NCBI GenBank assembly: GCA_016280955.1
Contig: JAEEHV010000005.1
Coordinates: 1-58,037, forward strand
DNA from: Candidatus Gastranaerophilales bacterium
GTDB taxonomy: Bacteria > Cyanobacteriota > Vampirovibrionia > Gastranaerophilales > Gastranaerophilaceae
Direction: 5' to 3'
DNA: 58,037 nt
Shown here one piece after another: positions 43,333 through 51,660 of the stretch. The position numbers and the translations under genes are program-made. Position 1 is the first letter of the stretch, and every line of letters starts with the position of its first letter. The notes below the pieces were generated by a model, which saw only the letters and a list, made by a program, of their open reading frames with translations, did not search any database and was not told the origin of the DNA.

Positions 43333-43986
43333 TTACTTTTTGTTCCAGAATTTGTTCCAAAAACCTTTTGTAACGTTACCTTCCAACTGCTCTATTCTTT
43401 TGGATAACTCCTGATTATGCTCTAAAAGCTCTTTTACCTGTTTTGCCAGGATTTCATTATCTCTTTTGTATCCGCCTGCCTCAATTAATTTTGTTGTTAA
43501 ATCAGAATTTGTAATATCATCACTGATTTTCTTTGCAACAGCTTCGGCAAGCATCTGAAGTGTTTGACTGGAAACGTCCAGTGTAAAGCTTTTACCCTGA
43601 GGTATTGTTTCCGGCTGGGTATTATTTTGTTCCTGAACAGCTAAACTGTTATTGTTAGTAATTTCTTCCAATCCGCCTAAAATTTCATCACCGTTTTCAT
43701 CTAAAATTACCGGTTTGAGAGGTTTTGGCGGCTCATCATATTTTTCTACTTTTGCTTCGATTTTTGCTAATTTTGCAATTATCTGTTCATCAGTAAAACC
43801 TTGTGCCTTAAGAGAAATACCCCGTTTAATTCTCTCCAGAGCCAAATCATCATAAAATTCTAAACCGTCTTCATCCTCATATATGGATTCAATTTGCCAA
43901 TCTGCTAAAAATAAATCAAGCGAATGCCTGTCTATATAATAATTCTCAGTATTCAAATTTTTTAAAATTGATTCTCTGTTATACAT
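43333..43986 (-). CDS. MerR-like helix-turn-helix protein with coiled coil
   Basis: This 217-aa protein has an N-terminal MerR-like region (about 12-75: FLADWQIESIYEDEDGLEFYDDLALERIKRGISLKAQGFTDEQIIAKL), a Pro/Asn/Gln-rich linker (85-135) and a C-terminal coiled coil (about 165-207). The fold assignment is by pattern only. No effector-binding domain is seen. It lies 10 nt after smpB with GAGGAT upstream of its ATG. Confidence 0.6.
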   Translation of the reverse strand: MYNRESILKNLNTENYYIDRHSLDLFLADWQIESIYEDEDGLEFYDDLALERIKRGISLKAQGFTDEQIIAKLAKIEAKVEKYDEPPKPLKPVILDENGDEILGGLEEITNNNSLAVQEQNNTQPETIPQGKSFTLDVSSQTLQMLAEAVAKKISDDITNSDLTTKLIEAGGYKRDNEILAKQVKELLEHNQELSKRIEQLEGNVTKGFWNKFWNKK

Positions 43987-43996
43987 CCGCTAATCC

Positions 43997-44443
43997 TCAT
44001 CTTTTTACAATTCTTGCTATATCACGTTCCTGTGATTTTTTTGCAATAGCTTCACGTTTATCGTAAATCTTTTTACCTTTGGCTAACCCGATTTCTATTT
44101 TAGCAAAACCTTTTAATAAAAACAATTCCAACGGAACAATTGTTACACCGTCTTTTTTTACTTTGTCCTGAATTTTAAGTATTTCACGTTTTTGCAGCAA
44201 AAGCTTTCTCACTCTGTCAGGTTTGTGATTAAACCGATTGCCCTGTTCATAAGGTGAGATATGCATTCCGTATAAAAACATTTCATTATCTTCAATCTTT
44301 GCAAATGAATCTTTTAAATTAACGGTACCTTTACGAATAGATTTAATCTCTGTACCGGTCAAAACCATACCCGCAATAAATTTGTCAAAAATCAAAAAAT
44401 CATGAAAAGCTTTTCTGTTTGTCGAAACAACCTTCTTTTCCAT
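43997..44443 (-). CDS. smpB: tmRNA-binding protein SmpB
   Basis: SmpB brings tmRNA into stalled ribosomes. The 148 aa have the family start NRKAFHDFLIFDKFIAGMVLTGTEIKSIRKGTVNLKDSFAKIEDNEMFLYGMHISPYEQGNRFNHKPDR and the C-terminal AKGKKIYDKREAIAKK that enters the decoding site. It has a -10 box only 7 nt before the ATG and no Shine-Dalgarno. Its RNA partner is at 24317-24724. Confidence 0.97.
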   Translation of the reverse strand: MEKKVVSTNRKAFHDFLIFDKFIAGMVLTGTEIKSIRKGTVNLKDSFAKIEDNEMFLYGMHISPYEQGNRFNHKPDRVRKLLLQKREILKIQDKVKKDGVTIVPLELFLLKGFAKIEIGLAKGKKIYDKREAIAKKSQERDIARIVKR

Positions 44444-44450
44444 ATTTAAT

Positions 44451-44456
44451 ATTATA
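44451..44456 (-). promoter_or_regulatory. -10 box of smpB, leaderless geometry
   Basis: TATAAT on the minus strand ends 7 nt before the smpB ATG; no Shine-Dalgarno. Confidence 0.6.
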
Positions 44457-44502
44457 TTGCAAATTTGTTTTTTGTGAATAGATATAGTATTAATTCATTG
44501 TA

Positions 44503-47500
44503 TTAGGTTTTTACGATTACAACCGGAAGATTTTCTTCCTGTGCTTTGATAAGATAGTCTGTCGGTAATGCTTCAATATCTTTTGTGAAAATACCGCTTA
44601 TTGTCGGGTTTGATACCAATATTTCATTATGGTCATCTTTTGATAACAGGGCTTTTACTTTTTCTCTTGAAAAACCGTTTCTGGTTTTTGAGAAAAATTG
44701 TCTGTAAACTTTTTCCAGTTCCGGATCAATCTCTTTGAGTCTTTCTAAAGTTAACGGCTCTCCTCCAAGTTGTTCTTTTACTCTGTCCATTCTCGCTATA
44801 TATTTTTCATCAATTTCCCTGAATGCAGCATTATTTTTTGAGAGTTTATTTGTCATATTTCTCTGTAACAGCAACAAACGTCTCATTTCTCTTTTAATAT
44901 CATATATGTCATTCATTAACTTCTTATACTCTTTGCTTTCAGGCGAAAATTGTTCAAGTATTTTTTTGTTGTTGGTTTGCATATTCCATAATTCACTCTC
45001 TTTATCAGAAATTTTATCAATAATTTTATTTATTTCTTTAATTTGGCGTAACGTTTCTTTATTATAATCTTTTCTGTAAAGCAACGACTTTATACAATCT
45101 GATATAAACGAACGATAATAGATATCTTCGCTTGAATGGATTGTTTTTGAAAAATAACTTTCTAAAAGTCTGGGGATATTTTTAGAGCCGGAACATATAT
45201 CGTCACCATAACCGACATATTGCTTAGAATTACCAACTTCAAAAATAAAACCGTCTTTAAACCGTTTAACATTTCCGGCTTTTCCGTTAGTTATATAACT
45301 TGTACAAATAACCCGTTCATCATTCAGAATATTAAATGCATCAAAATTTGCAAAGTTTGTACTTCTTAAACCGCCTGTAATATTAAATGCCTCGGGAGCA
45401 TGTACATAGGCATAAAAATCGGGAATATCTTTGGAATTTACTACCATAACTTCATATTTAACACCATCTCTCATTATTGTCTTTTTTGTACCGTATTTTA
45501 ATAACTGTTTTTTGGTTGTCTGAGGTAAAATAAAATCCTTACTCTTAAATTCTTTGATTCTTTGGGCAACCAATTTATCAAACCTTGAAGTAAAACCTTC
45601 CTTATATTTGGTTGAATAAAGCATTTTTATTAAATCAAAAGTATTTCCGTCTTTATTTTTAAACGCAAAAACATCAAATACATTTTCCCGTTCGATATCA
45701 ATTTCACGGACCTTATCAAAGTATAAAAGTTCACTTTTTTTAGTATTCATAAATCTTTCTATAATATCAGAACCCTCAACAATGTTATAAACTTTTTGAG
45801 CTTCCGGCTCTGTCATATTAAATTTTTTGGCAATAAAGTATGCATCAAAAGCACTTTCTGTCGAGTTATGTGATAACTTATCCGTATTGTGCAAAAGTGC
45901 TGCAACACTCAAAACCCGTTTGTCACTTTCGGAAAGTTTTTCAAACTGCGGATTTTTAACGATTTTTTGCAGACTCTTTAACATTTTAACCGGAACTTCG
46001 CTGCCGTCAATCTGAGAGAATATTTCAGGTAAAGTTTTCGATAATTCCTTCATCTGCCGGTTAAGTGCAGGATTGTCTTTTACTGTAATAAAGTTATTAT
46101 CCGTAAAATCCCGAACAAGTTTTCTCAGTTTTTCGGAAACTTCACTCAGTTCTTTTTTGGAATAAAGCTCTCTGCCTGCTACAGAAGGATAACCGGAAAG
46201 TTTTCCGTCAATTATTTTGAATCCGAAAAAGTCCTGCAGCTCAATTTTTTCTTTTTCAGATAAACCGCTCATAATATTTTCAACTTCTGATATAAATTTT
46301 TTGTGCGAAATTGTGAGATTCATTTCTTTTAGCGCAGATAAATCAGCACTCTTTAAAAAAGCTCCCAGGTTTAAAACTGTTCTGTTAAATTTTGCGGTAA
46401 GTTCTGCAGAAACAGGTTCAACAGATATATTAAGACTGAGCGAAAGCTCTTTCATCAATTTTGCATATCTTTGTTCATTTACAGGAATTAGCGGTATTTT
46501 TTTCTGAAGTTCCTCTAATCTCCATTTTTCTATATTGAAATAAGGATTTGTTGAAACATTGCGCTTATTTTTCAATAAAAATGATATAAGTTTTCGTTTT
46601 TCAGGTTTTGTCAGCTCTGATATTGAAGATTTTCCAAGATATTCATGCATTTCATGAATCATTCCGAGAATTTTACCGCTCATTTTTTCTTTACAAAAAT
46701 CAAGTATTATTGATTTGTACTTCGGGTTTGTTTTAAACATTTTCAGTATTTCATCCGAGCATCCTGAATTTACAATAGTTCCTATGTATTCTTTGGGGAA
46801 ATCAATCGTTGAATCTGACATTAATTCCTGTACTTTTTTAAATTTTTCGGAGTAATGTGTAGCAACAGCAAATTCTCCGATATAATCTTTAGGGAAATTC
46901 AGCTCTTTATTAAAACATAAATTTTTAATGTACTCGGCATTTATTTCTGAAATTCCGGCAGCAATACCTACTCTTGATTCATGCGAAAGATTTAAAGATT
47001 TATCAAACAATATTGAATCCAAAAATTCCTCATGTTTTGACCAATCACCATAATAACCGGAGCGCATCTTTATAAAATCTTTTATAGAGTATCCCGAATT
47101 ATTTTGTAAAATTTTCTTTGTTAGCGGAGTTATATCTGCATTTCTCTGAATAAAAAAGGATAATGATAAAATCTCATCAATAGAAACACCCTTATTTTTT
47201 GCAAGATTAAGCAAAATTTCATAATTATCACCTGTTAAATATTCGGCATATTTCGTGAATTTTTCAATTTCACCCGGTTCCCGCCCAAATTTTTCCATTT
47301 CTTTTTTAAAGTCTTTTTTCAGTTTTTTCCTAGTAAATACTGATGTTCCAAAAATACCTTTCGCCAATCCTTTAAAAATACCGCCTATTACAGGAGCAAA
47401 AATGGCACCGCAAATTCCGCCTTCAATAGAGGCTTTTTTAACTTCTTCCAAATCACCGCCGTCAACAGCCGTTCTGAACCCGCAATCTATTGCACCGCCT

Positions 47501-48546
47501 AAAACACCGTCTGTTGCCATTTCTGCGGCATAGGCTCCTGCAACCAAAGCTTTTGCTCCGCCTGAATACTGATATCCGCCCGGATGAGAAAGCATTGTCT
47601 TTATTCCGCCGCCATTTTTTATAATATCACCCGTTCCATAGTCCACAACCTTTAAACCTGCTTTTCGTGCAACTTTACTGCCGATTTTACCGCCTATACC
47701 GCCTGTTATCGGAGCAAGAACTCCCGAAAAAGCACCTGTTAAAAAACTCCTCAATAATTTTGAAGGCTTTTTCCAGAAATGATTTTCATCCGTACGGGAA
47801 TACTGTGTATTAAACGCATCATCCACCATTGTGATTAACGTTTTAACAACACCGCCGACAAGTGCCGTCAAACCAAACACTTTTGCAAGTGTTCCGTTTG
47901 GAACTTTTCCGGTTCCTATTGTTTTAGTATATGCGGTAAATGCCGCAATACCCGAAAGAAGATCAGCAAACCCTTCACCTATGTTACCGTACTCTCTTTC
48001 CTTCTTTTCTGATTTTGTCTCTAATTTAACCTTATCATCCAAAATTTTTCTGATATTTACGTTTGTCGTATCCTGACTGAATTTTTGGGAAAGTTGTTCT
48101 CTCAGAATTGACTCGGCTTCAGGTTTTAACGGCCCGCCTTGTTTATAATAATCATATATGTCACGTTCAGCAGGATAATTCCTGTTTGCTTTTTTTCTTT
48201 CTTCTACAACTTCATCCCACTCTGTTCCCAGTCCGAAAATTCCCTTAATTATCTCGGTTGGAATAGTTTTAAAGAAAGTATAATTATCAAAAAAACCTTT
48301 ATTGAATTCTTTTTGGATTTTCTCATGCATTTTTTTATACAACATCTCTAATTCGTCATCGGTAAGAGGATTGTTTTCAAACTGTATTACGGACTGTTTC
48401 TGCTCATTTGTTAATTTTATATTTTCTTTTGTATCAGATAAAACGGAATCAGACTTACCGCTCTCATTTGATGTAAGAGAGGTACTAAAATTCTGCAAAG
48501 CCTGATTTTCAGACTTTTTGTCCGACTTAATTCGTTCTAATCCCAT
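44503..48546 (-). CDS. Unknown 1347-aa protein with glycine-rich membrane region and HD-like segment
   Basis: I recognise no family. Residues 1-75 are polar. Residues about 185-390 are Gly/Ala-rich with several hydrophobic stretches (LLSGIAAFTAYTKTIG, GLTALVGGVVKTL, GAFSGVLAPITGGIGGKIGSK, GGICGAIFAPVIGGIF), resembling glycine-zipper or colicin-like membrane-inserting segments. The middle is long and helical. Residues about 870-910 look like a degenerate HD phosphohydrolase motif, LSVAALLHNTDK, with H886-N887 in place of HD. A coiled coil lies near 1200-1290. Its size and composition would fit a toxin- or effector-like surface protein, but no secretion signal or neighbour proves it. It has TATAAA about 21 nt upstream and no clear Shine-Dalgarno. 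Confidence 0.7.
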   Translation of the reverse strand: MGLERIKSDKKSENQALQNFSTSLTSNESGKSDSVLSDTKENIKLTNEQKQSVIQFENNPLTDDELEMLYKKMHEKIQKEFNKGFFDNYTFFKTIPTEIIKGIFGLGTEWDEVVEERKKANRNYPAERDIYDYYKQGGPLKPEAESILREQLSQKFSQDTTNVNIRKILDDKVKLETKSEKKEREYGNIGEGFADLLSGIAAFTAYTKTIGTGKVPNGTLAKVFGLTALVGGVVKTLITMVDDAFNTQYSRTDENHFWKKPSKLLRSFLTGAFSGVLAPITGGIGGKIGSKVARKAGLKVVDYGTGDIIKNGGGIKTMLSHPGGYQYSGGAKALVAGAYAAEMATDGVLGGAIDCGFRTAVDGGDLEEVKKASIEGGICGAIFAPVIGGIFKGLAKGIFGTSVFTRKKLKKDFKKEMEKFGREPGEIEKFTKYAEYLTGDNYEILLNLAKNKGVSIDEILSLSFFIQRNADITPLTKKILQNNSGYSIKDFIKMRSGYYGDWSKHEEFLDSILFDKSLNLSHESRVGIAAGISEINAEYIKNLCFNKELNFPKDYIGEFAVATHYSEKFKKVQELMSDSTIDFPKEYIGTIVNSGCSDEILKMFKTNPKYKSIILDFCKEKMSGKILGMIHEMHEYLGKSSISELTKPEKRKLISFLLKNKRNVSTNPYFNIEKWRLEELQKKIPLIPVNEQRYAKLMKELSLSLNISVEPVSAELTAKFNRTVLNLGAFLKSADLSALKEMNLTISHKKFISEVENIMSGLSEKEKIELQDFFGFKIIDGKLSGYPSVAGRELYSKKELSEVSEKLRKLVRDFTDNNFITVKDNPALNRQMKELSKTLPEIFSQIDGSEVPVKMLKSLQKIVKNPQFEKLSESDKRVLSVAALLHNTDKLSHNSTESAFDAYFIAKKFNMTEPEAQKVYNIVEGSDIIERFMNTKKSELLYFDKVREIDIERENVFDVFAFKNKDGNTFDLIKMLYSTKYKEGFTSRFDKLVAQRIKEFKSKDFILPQTTKKQLLKYGTKKTIMRDGVKYEVMVVNSKDIPDFYAYVHAPEAFNITGGLRSTNFANFDAFNILNDERVICTSYITNGKAGNVKRFKDGFIFEVGNSKQYVGYGDDICSGSKNIPRLLESYFSKTIHSSEDIYYRSFISDCIKSLLYRKDYNKETLRQIKEINKIIDKISDKESELWNMQTNNKKILEQFSPESKEYKKLMNDIYDIKREMRRLLLLQRNMTNKLSKNNAAFREIDEKYIARMDRVKEQLGGEPLTLERLKEIDPELEKVYRQFFSKTRNGFSREKVKALLSKDDHNEILVSNPTISGIFTKDIEALPTDYLIKAQEENLPVVIVKT

Positions 48547-48723
48547 TCGTGTTTACCGAGTAACTAATTTATACTTTCCCAAATATATAAAGTTATTTTT
48601 AGTGGTAAAATTGACTGTAGCAGCTGCAAAAAACAAAAATTGTTACAAAAATATAACTTTAATTTTGTTATGCAAATATTTATTATTTGTTGTATTATTA
48701 ATTCAACACAGGAGGATATGATT

Positions 48724-49233
48724 ATGATTAATGAAAAATTAGAAGCAGCATTCAATGAACAGATTAACAAAGAGCTTTATTCAGAATACCTGTATTTAGC
48801 TATGAAAATAAAATTCATGGAATGGAATCTTCAGGGTTTTGTAAACTGGTTTAATGTTCAGGTTCAGGAAGAACATGCTCACGGAATGGGAATGTTTGAT
48901 TACCTCGATGAAAGAGGCGGAAATATTAAGCTTGAAGCAATCGCAAAACCTGAATTCCACGGCACAACTCCGTTAGAAATCTTTGAAGAAGTACTTAAGC
49001 ACGAACAATTTGTAACTTCCAGCATCAACCACGTTGCAGATGTTGCCGAAGAAGTTAAAGACAGAGCAGCACTTCACCTGTTAGACTGGTACATTAAAGA
49101 ACAAGTTGAAGAAGAATCAAACGTAGGCGGACTTTTGGCAACCCTCAGACTTATCGGTGATGATAAAAAAGCACTCTTAATGCTTGATAAAGACCTTGCA
49201 GCAAGAACTTTTGTTCAACCCGTAATCGGTTAG
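48724..49233 (+). CDS. ftnA: Ferritin
   Basis: This is a non-heme iron-storage ferritin of 169 aa. I start at the ATG 8 nt after GGAGG (48711-48715), not at the upstream TTG or the ATG at 48718. Ferroxidase-type ligands are in ELYSEYLYLAM, EEHAHGMGMFDYLDERGG and LDWYIKEQVEEESN. The C-terminus is of usual length. It is divergent from the 1347-aa gene and is followed by a GC-rich hairpin. Confidence 0.96.
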   Translation: MINEKLEAAFNEQINKELYSEYLYLAMKIKFMEWNLQGFVNWFNVQVQEEHAHGMGMFDYLDERGGNIKLEAIAKPEFHGTTPLEIFEEVLKHEQFVTSSINHVADVAEEVKDRAALHLLDWYIKEQVEEESNVGGLLATLRLIGDDKKALLMLDKDLAARTFVQPVIG

Positions 49234-49294
49234 TGGAACAAAGGGGTAAATGTATTAAGGTTATATGACTTTATACATAACAGTTGTTAAAAAT

Positions 49295-49328
49295 AGCAGC
49301 GACCGGACATAAATGTCCGGTCGCTGCT
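49295..49328 (+). terminator. GC-rich perfect hairpin after the ferritin gene
   Basis: Sixteen base pairs (49295-49310 with 49313-49328) surround a 2-nt loop. It is the most GC-rich structure in this AT-rich region. It lies about 60 nt after the ferritin stop. Only TGTATATTCATTTTTT follows, with the T-run delayed by about 9 nt, so it may terminate or stabilise the 3' end. Confidence 0.6.
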
Positions 49329-49489
49329 TGTATATTCATTTTTTATACTTGTACTAAAGCTGTTATATCGTCTAATTCATCAAAATATTTTTTGCTTTGT
49401 TATCATTTGTTTGAGTTTATTTATCATTAAATTTTTAATTATTTTTACAAATCTTAACAAGCATTTGATTTTGTACCATTGATTTATGT

Positions 49490-49495
49490 TATTAT
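49490..49495 (+). promoter_or_regulatory. Extended -10 box of the MarR gene, leaderless geometry
   Basis: TG-T-TATTAT ends 6 nt before the ATG at 49502; no Shine-Dalgarno. Confidence 0.5.
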
Positions 49496-49501
49496 TGACT
49501 T

Positions 49502-49942
49502 ATGAGTTTCGAAATTAATGATAAGGTTAAGTATTTGAATAATATGCTCTGTGAGATTGATAATTTATATCAGTCAATGCTTATGAGCAAAGGTTTGTCT
49601 GACAGCGAATATGTTGTACTGTTTTCAATCCTTGAGCTTGGAGAAGGCTGTCTGCAGAAAGATATTTCAGACAACAGTTATATTAACAAAAAAACCATTA
49701 ATTCTACCATTAAAAAACTTGAAAAAAACGGGCTTATAAAACTTAAAGCAGGCAAATATCCGAACATGCACATTTATCTTACAAAAGAAGGAAAAGAATA
49801 CATTACTAAAAATGTAATTCCCATAATAGAAGTAGAAAATAACGTTATGGGCAGTGTTCCGGATAATATTTTTGAAATATTTACCAACACTTATTCAAAA
49901 TATATGAATATTTTTAAAGAAGAAGCAAAAAAATTTAATTAG
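49502..49942 (+). CDS. MarR family transcriptional regulator
   Basis: This 146-aa winged-helix protein shows the MarR core YVVLFSILELGEGCLQKDISDNSYINKKTINSTIKKLEKNGLIKLKAGKYPNMHIYLTKEGKEYI (about 36-105), flanked by dimerisation helices. Ligand and targets are unknown; the neighbours are ferritin and a HAD phosphatase. The stop overlaps the convergent HAD gene by 8 nt. Confidence 0.92.
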   Translation: MSFEINDKVKYLNNMLCEIDNLYQSMLMSKGLSDSEYVVLFSILELGEGCLQKDISDNSYINKKTINSTIKKLEKNGLIKLKAGKYPNMHIYLTKEGKEYITKNVIPIIEVENNVMGSVPDNIFEIFTNTYSKYMNIFKEEAKKFN

Positions 49943-50588
49943 TTATTGTTTTATTAATAAAATAATTTAAAACATCATTATAATTGTTATATTCTATATG
50001 TTGAATATTATTTTCTCTGCAATAATTTGCCAAACGTGATTTTGAGAACAAAATATCTGCTTTGTCAGCCACACAAAAATCAGAAACACCATCACCGATA
50101 TAATATATTTTTTCATATTTTTCTTTTAAATTTTTTAACACCGAGCATTTGCATGTTCCTGAATTGTTTATACACTTCGGGTTGTCATTAGGAAATGTCA
50201 GTTCGAAAGATTCACCCCTGAATTCTCCGTGGTTAGAGATAATATTTATATTACTTAAGCCGTATTTATACAAAATTCTGTCAATAAAATAGTCTATACC
50301 GTCACTTACAATATAAAAATCTATATTATGTTTTTTTGTATATTCCCAAAAAGACTTAAATTGTTCATCAATTGTTAATGTATCAATAAAAGAAGATATA
50401 AGTTCTTCAGATAAATTCGGAATAAGTCTGAATTCTTCAATTAAACATTCTTTTGAACTGATTTTGCCATCTGCCCAGTCCTGCTCAACATTTTGCCAGC
50501 CTTCTTCGGCATAAGCTTCTATAAAAGCATATAACCCGTCTTTGCTGGTTATTGTTCCGTCAAAATCACTTAATACACAAATGTTCAT
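49935..50588 (-). CDS. HAD-IB phosphatase, MtnX-like
   Basis: This 217-aa HAD hydrolase has motif I SDFDGTIT with the nucleophile Asp, motif II in YIVSDG, and motif IV YIGDGVSDFCVADKAD. Cys residues in the cap (CINNSGTCKC) are unusual. The pattern is that of MtnX-like phosphatases of methionine salvage (2-hydroxy-3-keto-5-methylthiopentenyl-1-phosphate), and mtnP is in the same window. Phosphoserine phosphatase is the main alternative. It follows the GGDEF gene by 17 nt. Confidence 0.82.
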   Translation of the reverse strand: MNICVLSDFDGTITSKDGLYAFIEAYAEEGWQNVEQDWADGKISSKECLIEEFRLIPNLSEELISSFIDTLTIDEQFKSFWEYTKKHNIDFYIVSDGIDYFIDRILYKYGLSNINIISNHGEFRGESFELTFPNDNPKCINNSGTCKCSVLKNLKEKYEKIYYIGDGVSDFCVADKADILFSKSRLANYCRENNIQHIEYNNYNDVLNYFINKTITN

Positions 50589-50605
50589 ACCGTTAACTTA
50601 ACACT

Positions 50606-51478
50606 CTACATCTCTAAATTCATTTGAGAGAATTGAATAATTTTATTTTTTCCTCTGTGTTTAGCATTATAGAGTGCATGCTCAGCATATCTGATAACAG
50701 TATTTGCATCTTCATCAACATCTTTCATGCAAGGATAAGTTGAAATACCACCGGAAATTGTAACTCTGTGAGCTTCTTCTTCGCCTGACGGAATAAATTC
50801 CATTTTTTCAACTTCTCTTCTGAATCTTTCACCAAACAAGAAAGCATTCTCTTCTGAAGTATTAGGAAGAACAAGCAAAAATTCTTCATCGCCATAACGG
50901 GTTAAGATATCTTCTTTACGAACCATTGCATTCAGTTTATTTGCAATATTTCTCAAAAGAATATCACCCCATTCATATCCGTACATATCGTTTACAACTT
51001 TAAAATAATCAATATCAAATAAAATACAGGATAACTTAGTTCCGTAACGTCTTGAACGTGATATTTCTTCTTCAAGACGTTCCTGAAGATATTTTCTGTT
51101 ATGCAATCCGGTTAAATCATCAGTTGTGGAAACTCTTTCTATTTTGTCTTTGTATTCTTTAATTTTTAACAAAGCTTTTGCACGGATAAGAAACTCATCT
51201 GCATTATCCGGATTTTGAATAAAATCATACCCCTCTGCTCTTACGGTAACGTCTGTTCTTGAAGGACCGTAAAAAAGCAACGGGCAGGAAAATTTATTTG
51301 TCATCAAAGCATCTTGTGCCATATCTATATCTTCAACTACCATAAGTGACGGGTTATAAACCGCATAATCCGGCAGTTGGTCAATCGGTACTATTTTTAC
51401 ATCTGAATCATCAATATCCATAAGGATTGCCTGTGCTTTTGAAGCCGGCTTTGGTGTATAAATAATAATATTTTGCAT
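50606..51478 (-). CDS. Degenerate receiver-GGDEF protein
   Basis: This 290-aa protein has an N-terminal receiver-like domain (1-108) and a GGDEF domain (about 115-285). In the receiver, Glu49 stands where the phosphorylated Asp is expected (NPSLMVVED) and Asn89 replaces the conserved Lys (FIQNP). In the GGDEF domain the signature is RYGDEEF (194-200) instead of RYGGDEF, and the GH of NDxxGHxxGD is GY. The remaining fold motifs (TDDLTGLHNRKYL, FDIDYFKVVND) are intact. It may bind c-di-GMP or act as a scaffold rather than make it. GAGGAAG precedes the ATG. Confidence 0.88.
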   Translation of the reverse strand: MQNIIIYTPKPASKAQAILMDIDDSDVKIVPIDQLPDYAVYNPSLMVVEDIDMAQDALMTNKFSCPLLFYGPSRTDVTVRAEGYDFIQNPDNADEFLIRAKALLKIKEYKDKIERVSTTDDLTGLHNRKYLQERLEEEISRSRRYGTKLSCILFDIDYFKVVNDMYGYEWGDILLRNIANKLNAMVRKEDILTRYGDEEFLLVLPNTSEENAFLFGERFRREVEKMEFIPSGEEEAHRVTISGGISTYPCMKDVDEDANTVIRYAEHALYNAKHRGKNKIIQFSQMNLEM

Positions 51479-51574
51479 AAAACTTCCTCTTCTGTTATTC
51501 TGTATGGTTTGATTATATCAAATTAATACTCAAAACTCAATAAAGGAATTTATTACAAAAATTCATGTTTAACT

Positions 51575-51609
51575 TATAATATTAATGGGATAAATATACA
51601 AAATATCCC
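51575..51609 (+). promoter_or_regulatory. pgk promoter -10 and 5'-terminal stem-loop
   Basis: TATAAT (51575-51580) predicts a transcript start near 51587, exactly where the stem GGGATA (51587-51592) begins; it pairs with TATCCC (51604-51609). The mRNA would therefore begin in a hairpin, which is known from other genes to protect against decay. Confidence 0.5.
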
Positions 51610-51660
51610 CTTAATTGATAATAAACAAAGAGAGATTTTTATAAAGAAAGGGAATTTACC

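Noticed and set aside
47255..47533. Antisense frames within the 1347-aa gene and other long genes
   Set aside because: They are reverse-strand shadows with Ser/Pro/Phe-rich composition and no ribosome sites.
49935..50588. Leaderless start for the HAD phosphatase (TGtTAAGTT, 6 nt before ATG)
   Set aside because: The -10 match is only three of six and the gene lies 17 nt behind the GGDEF gene, so readthrough is simpler.
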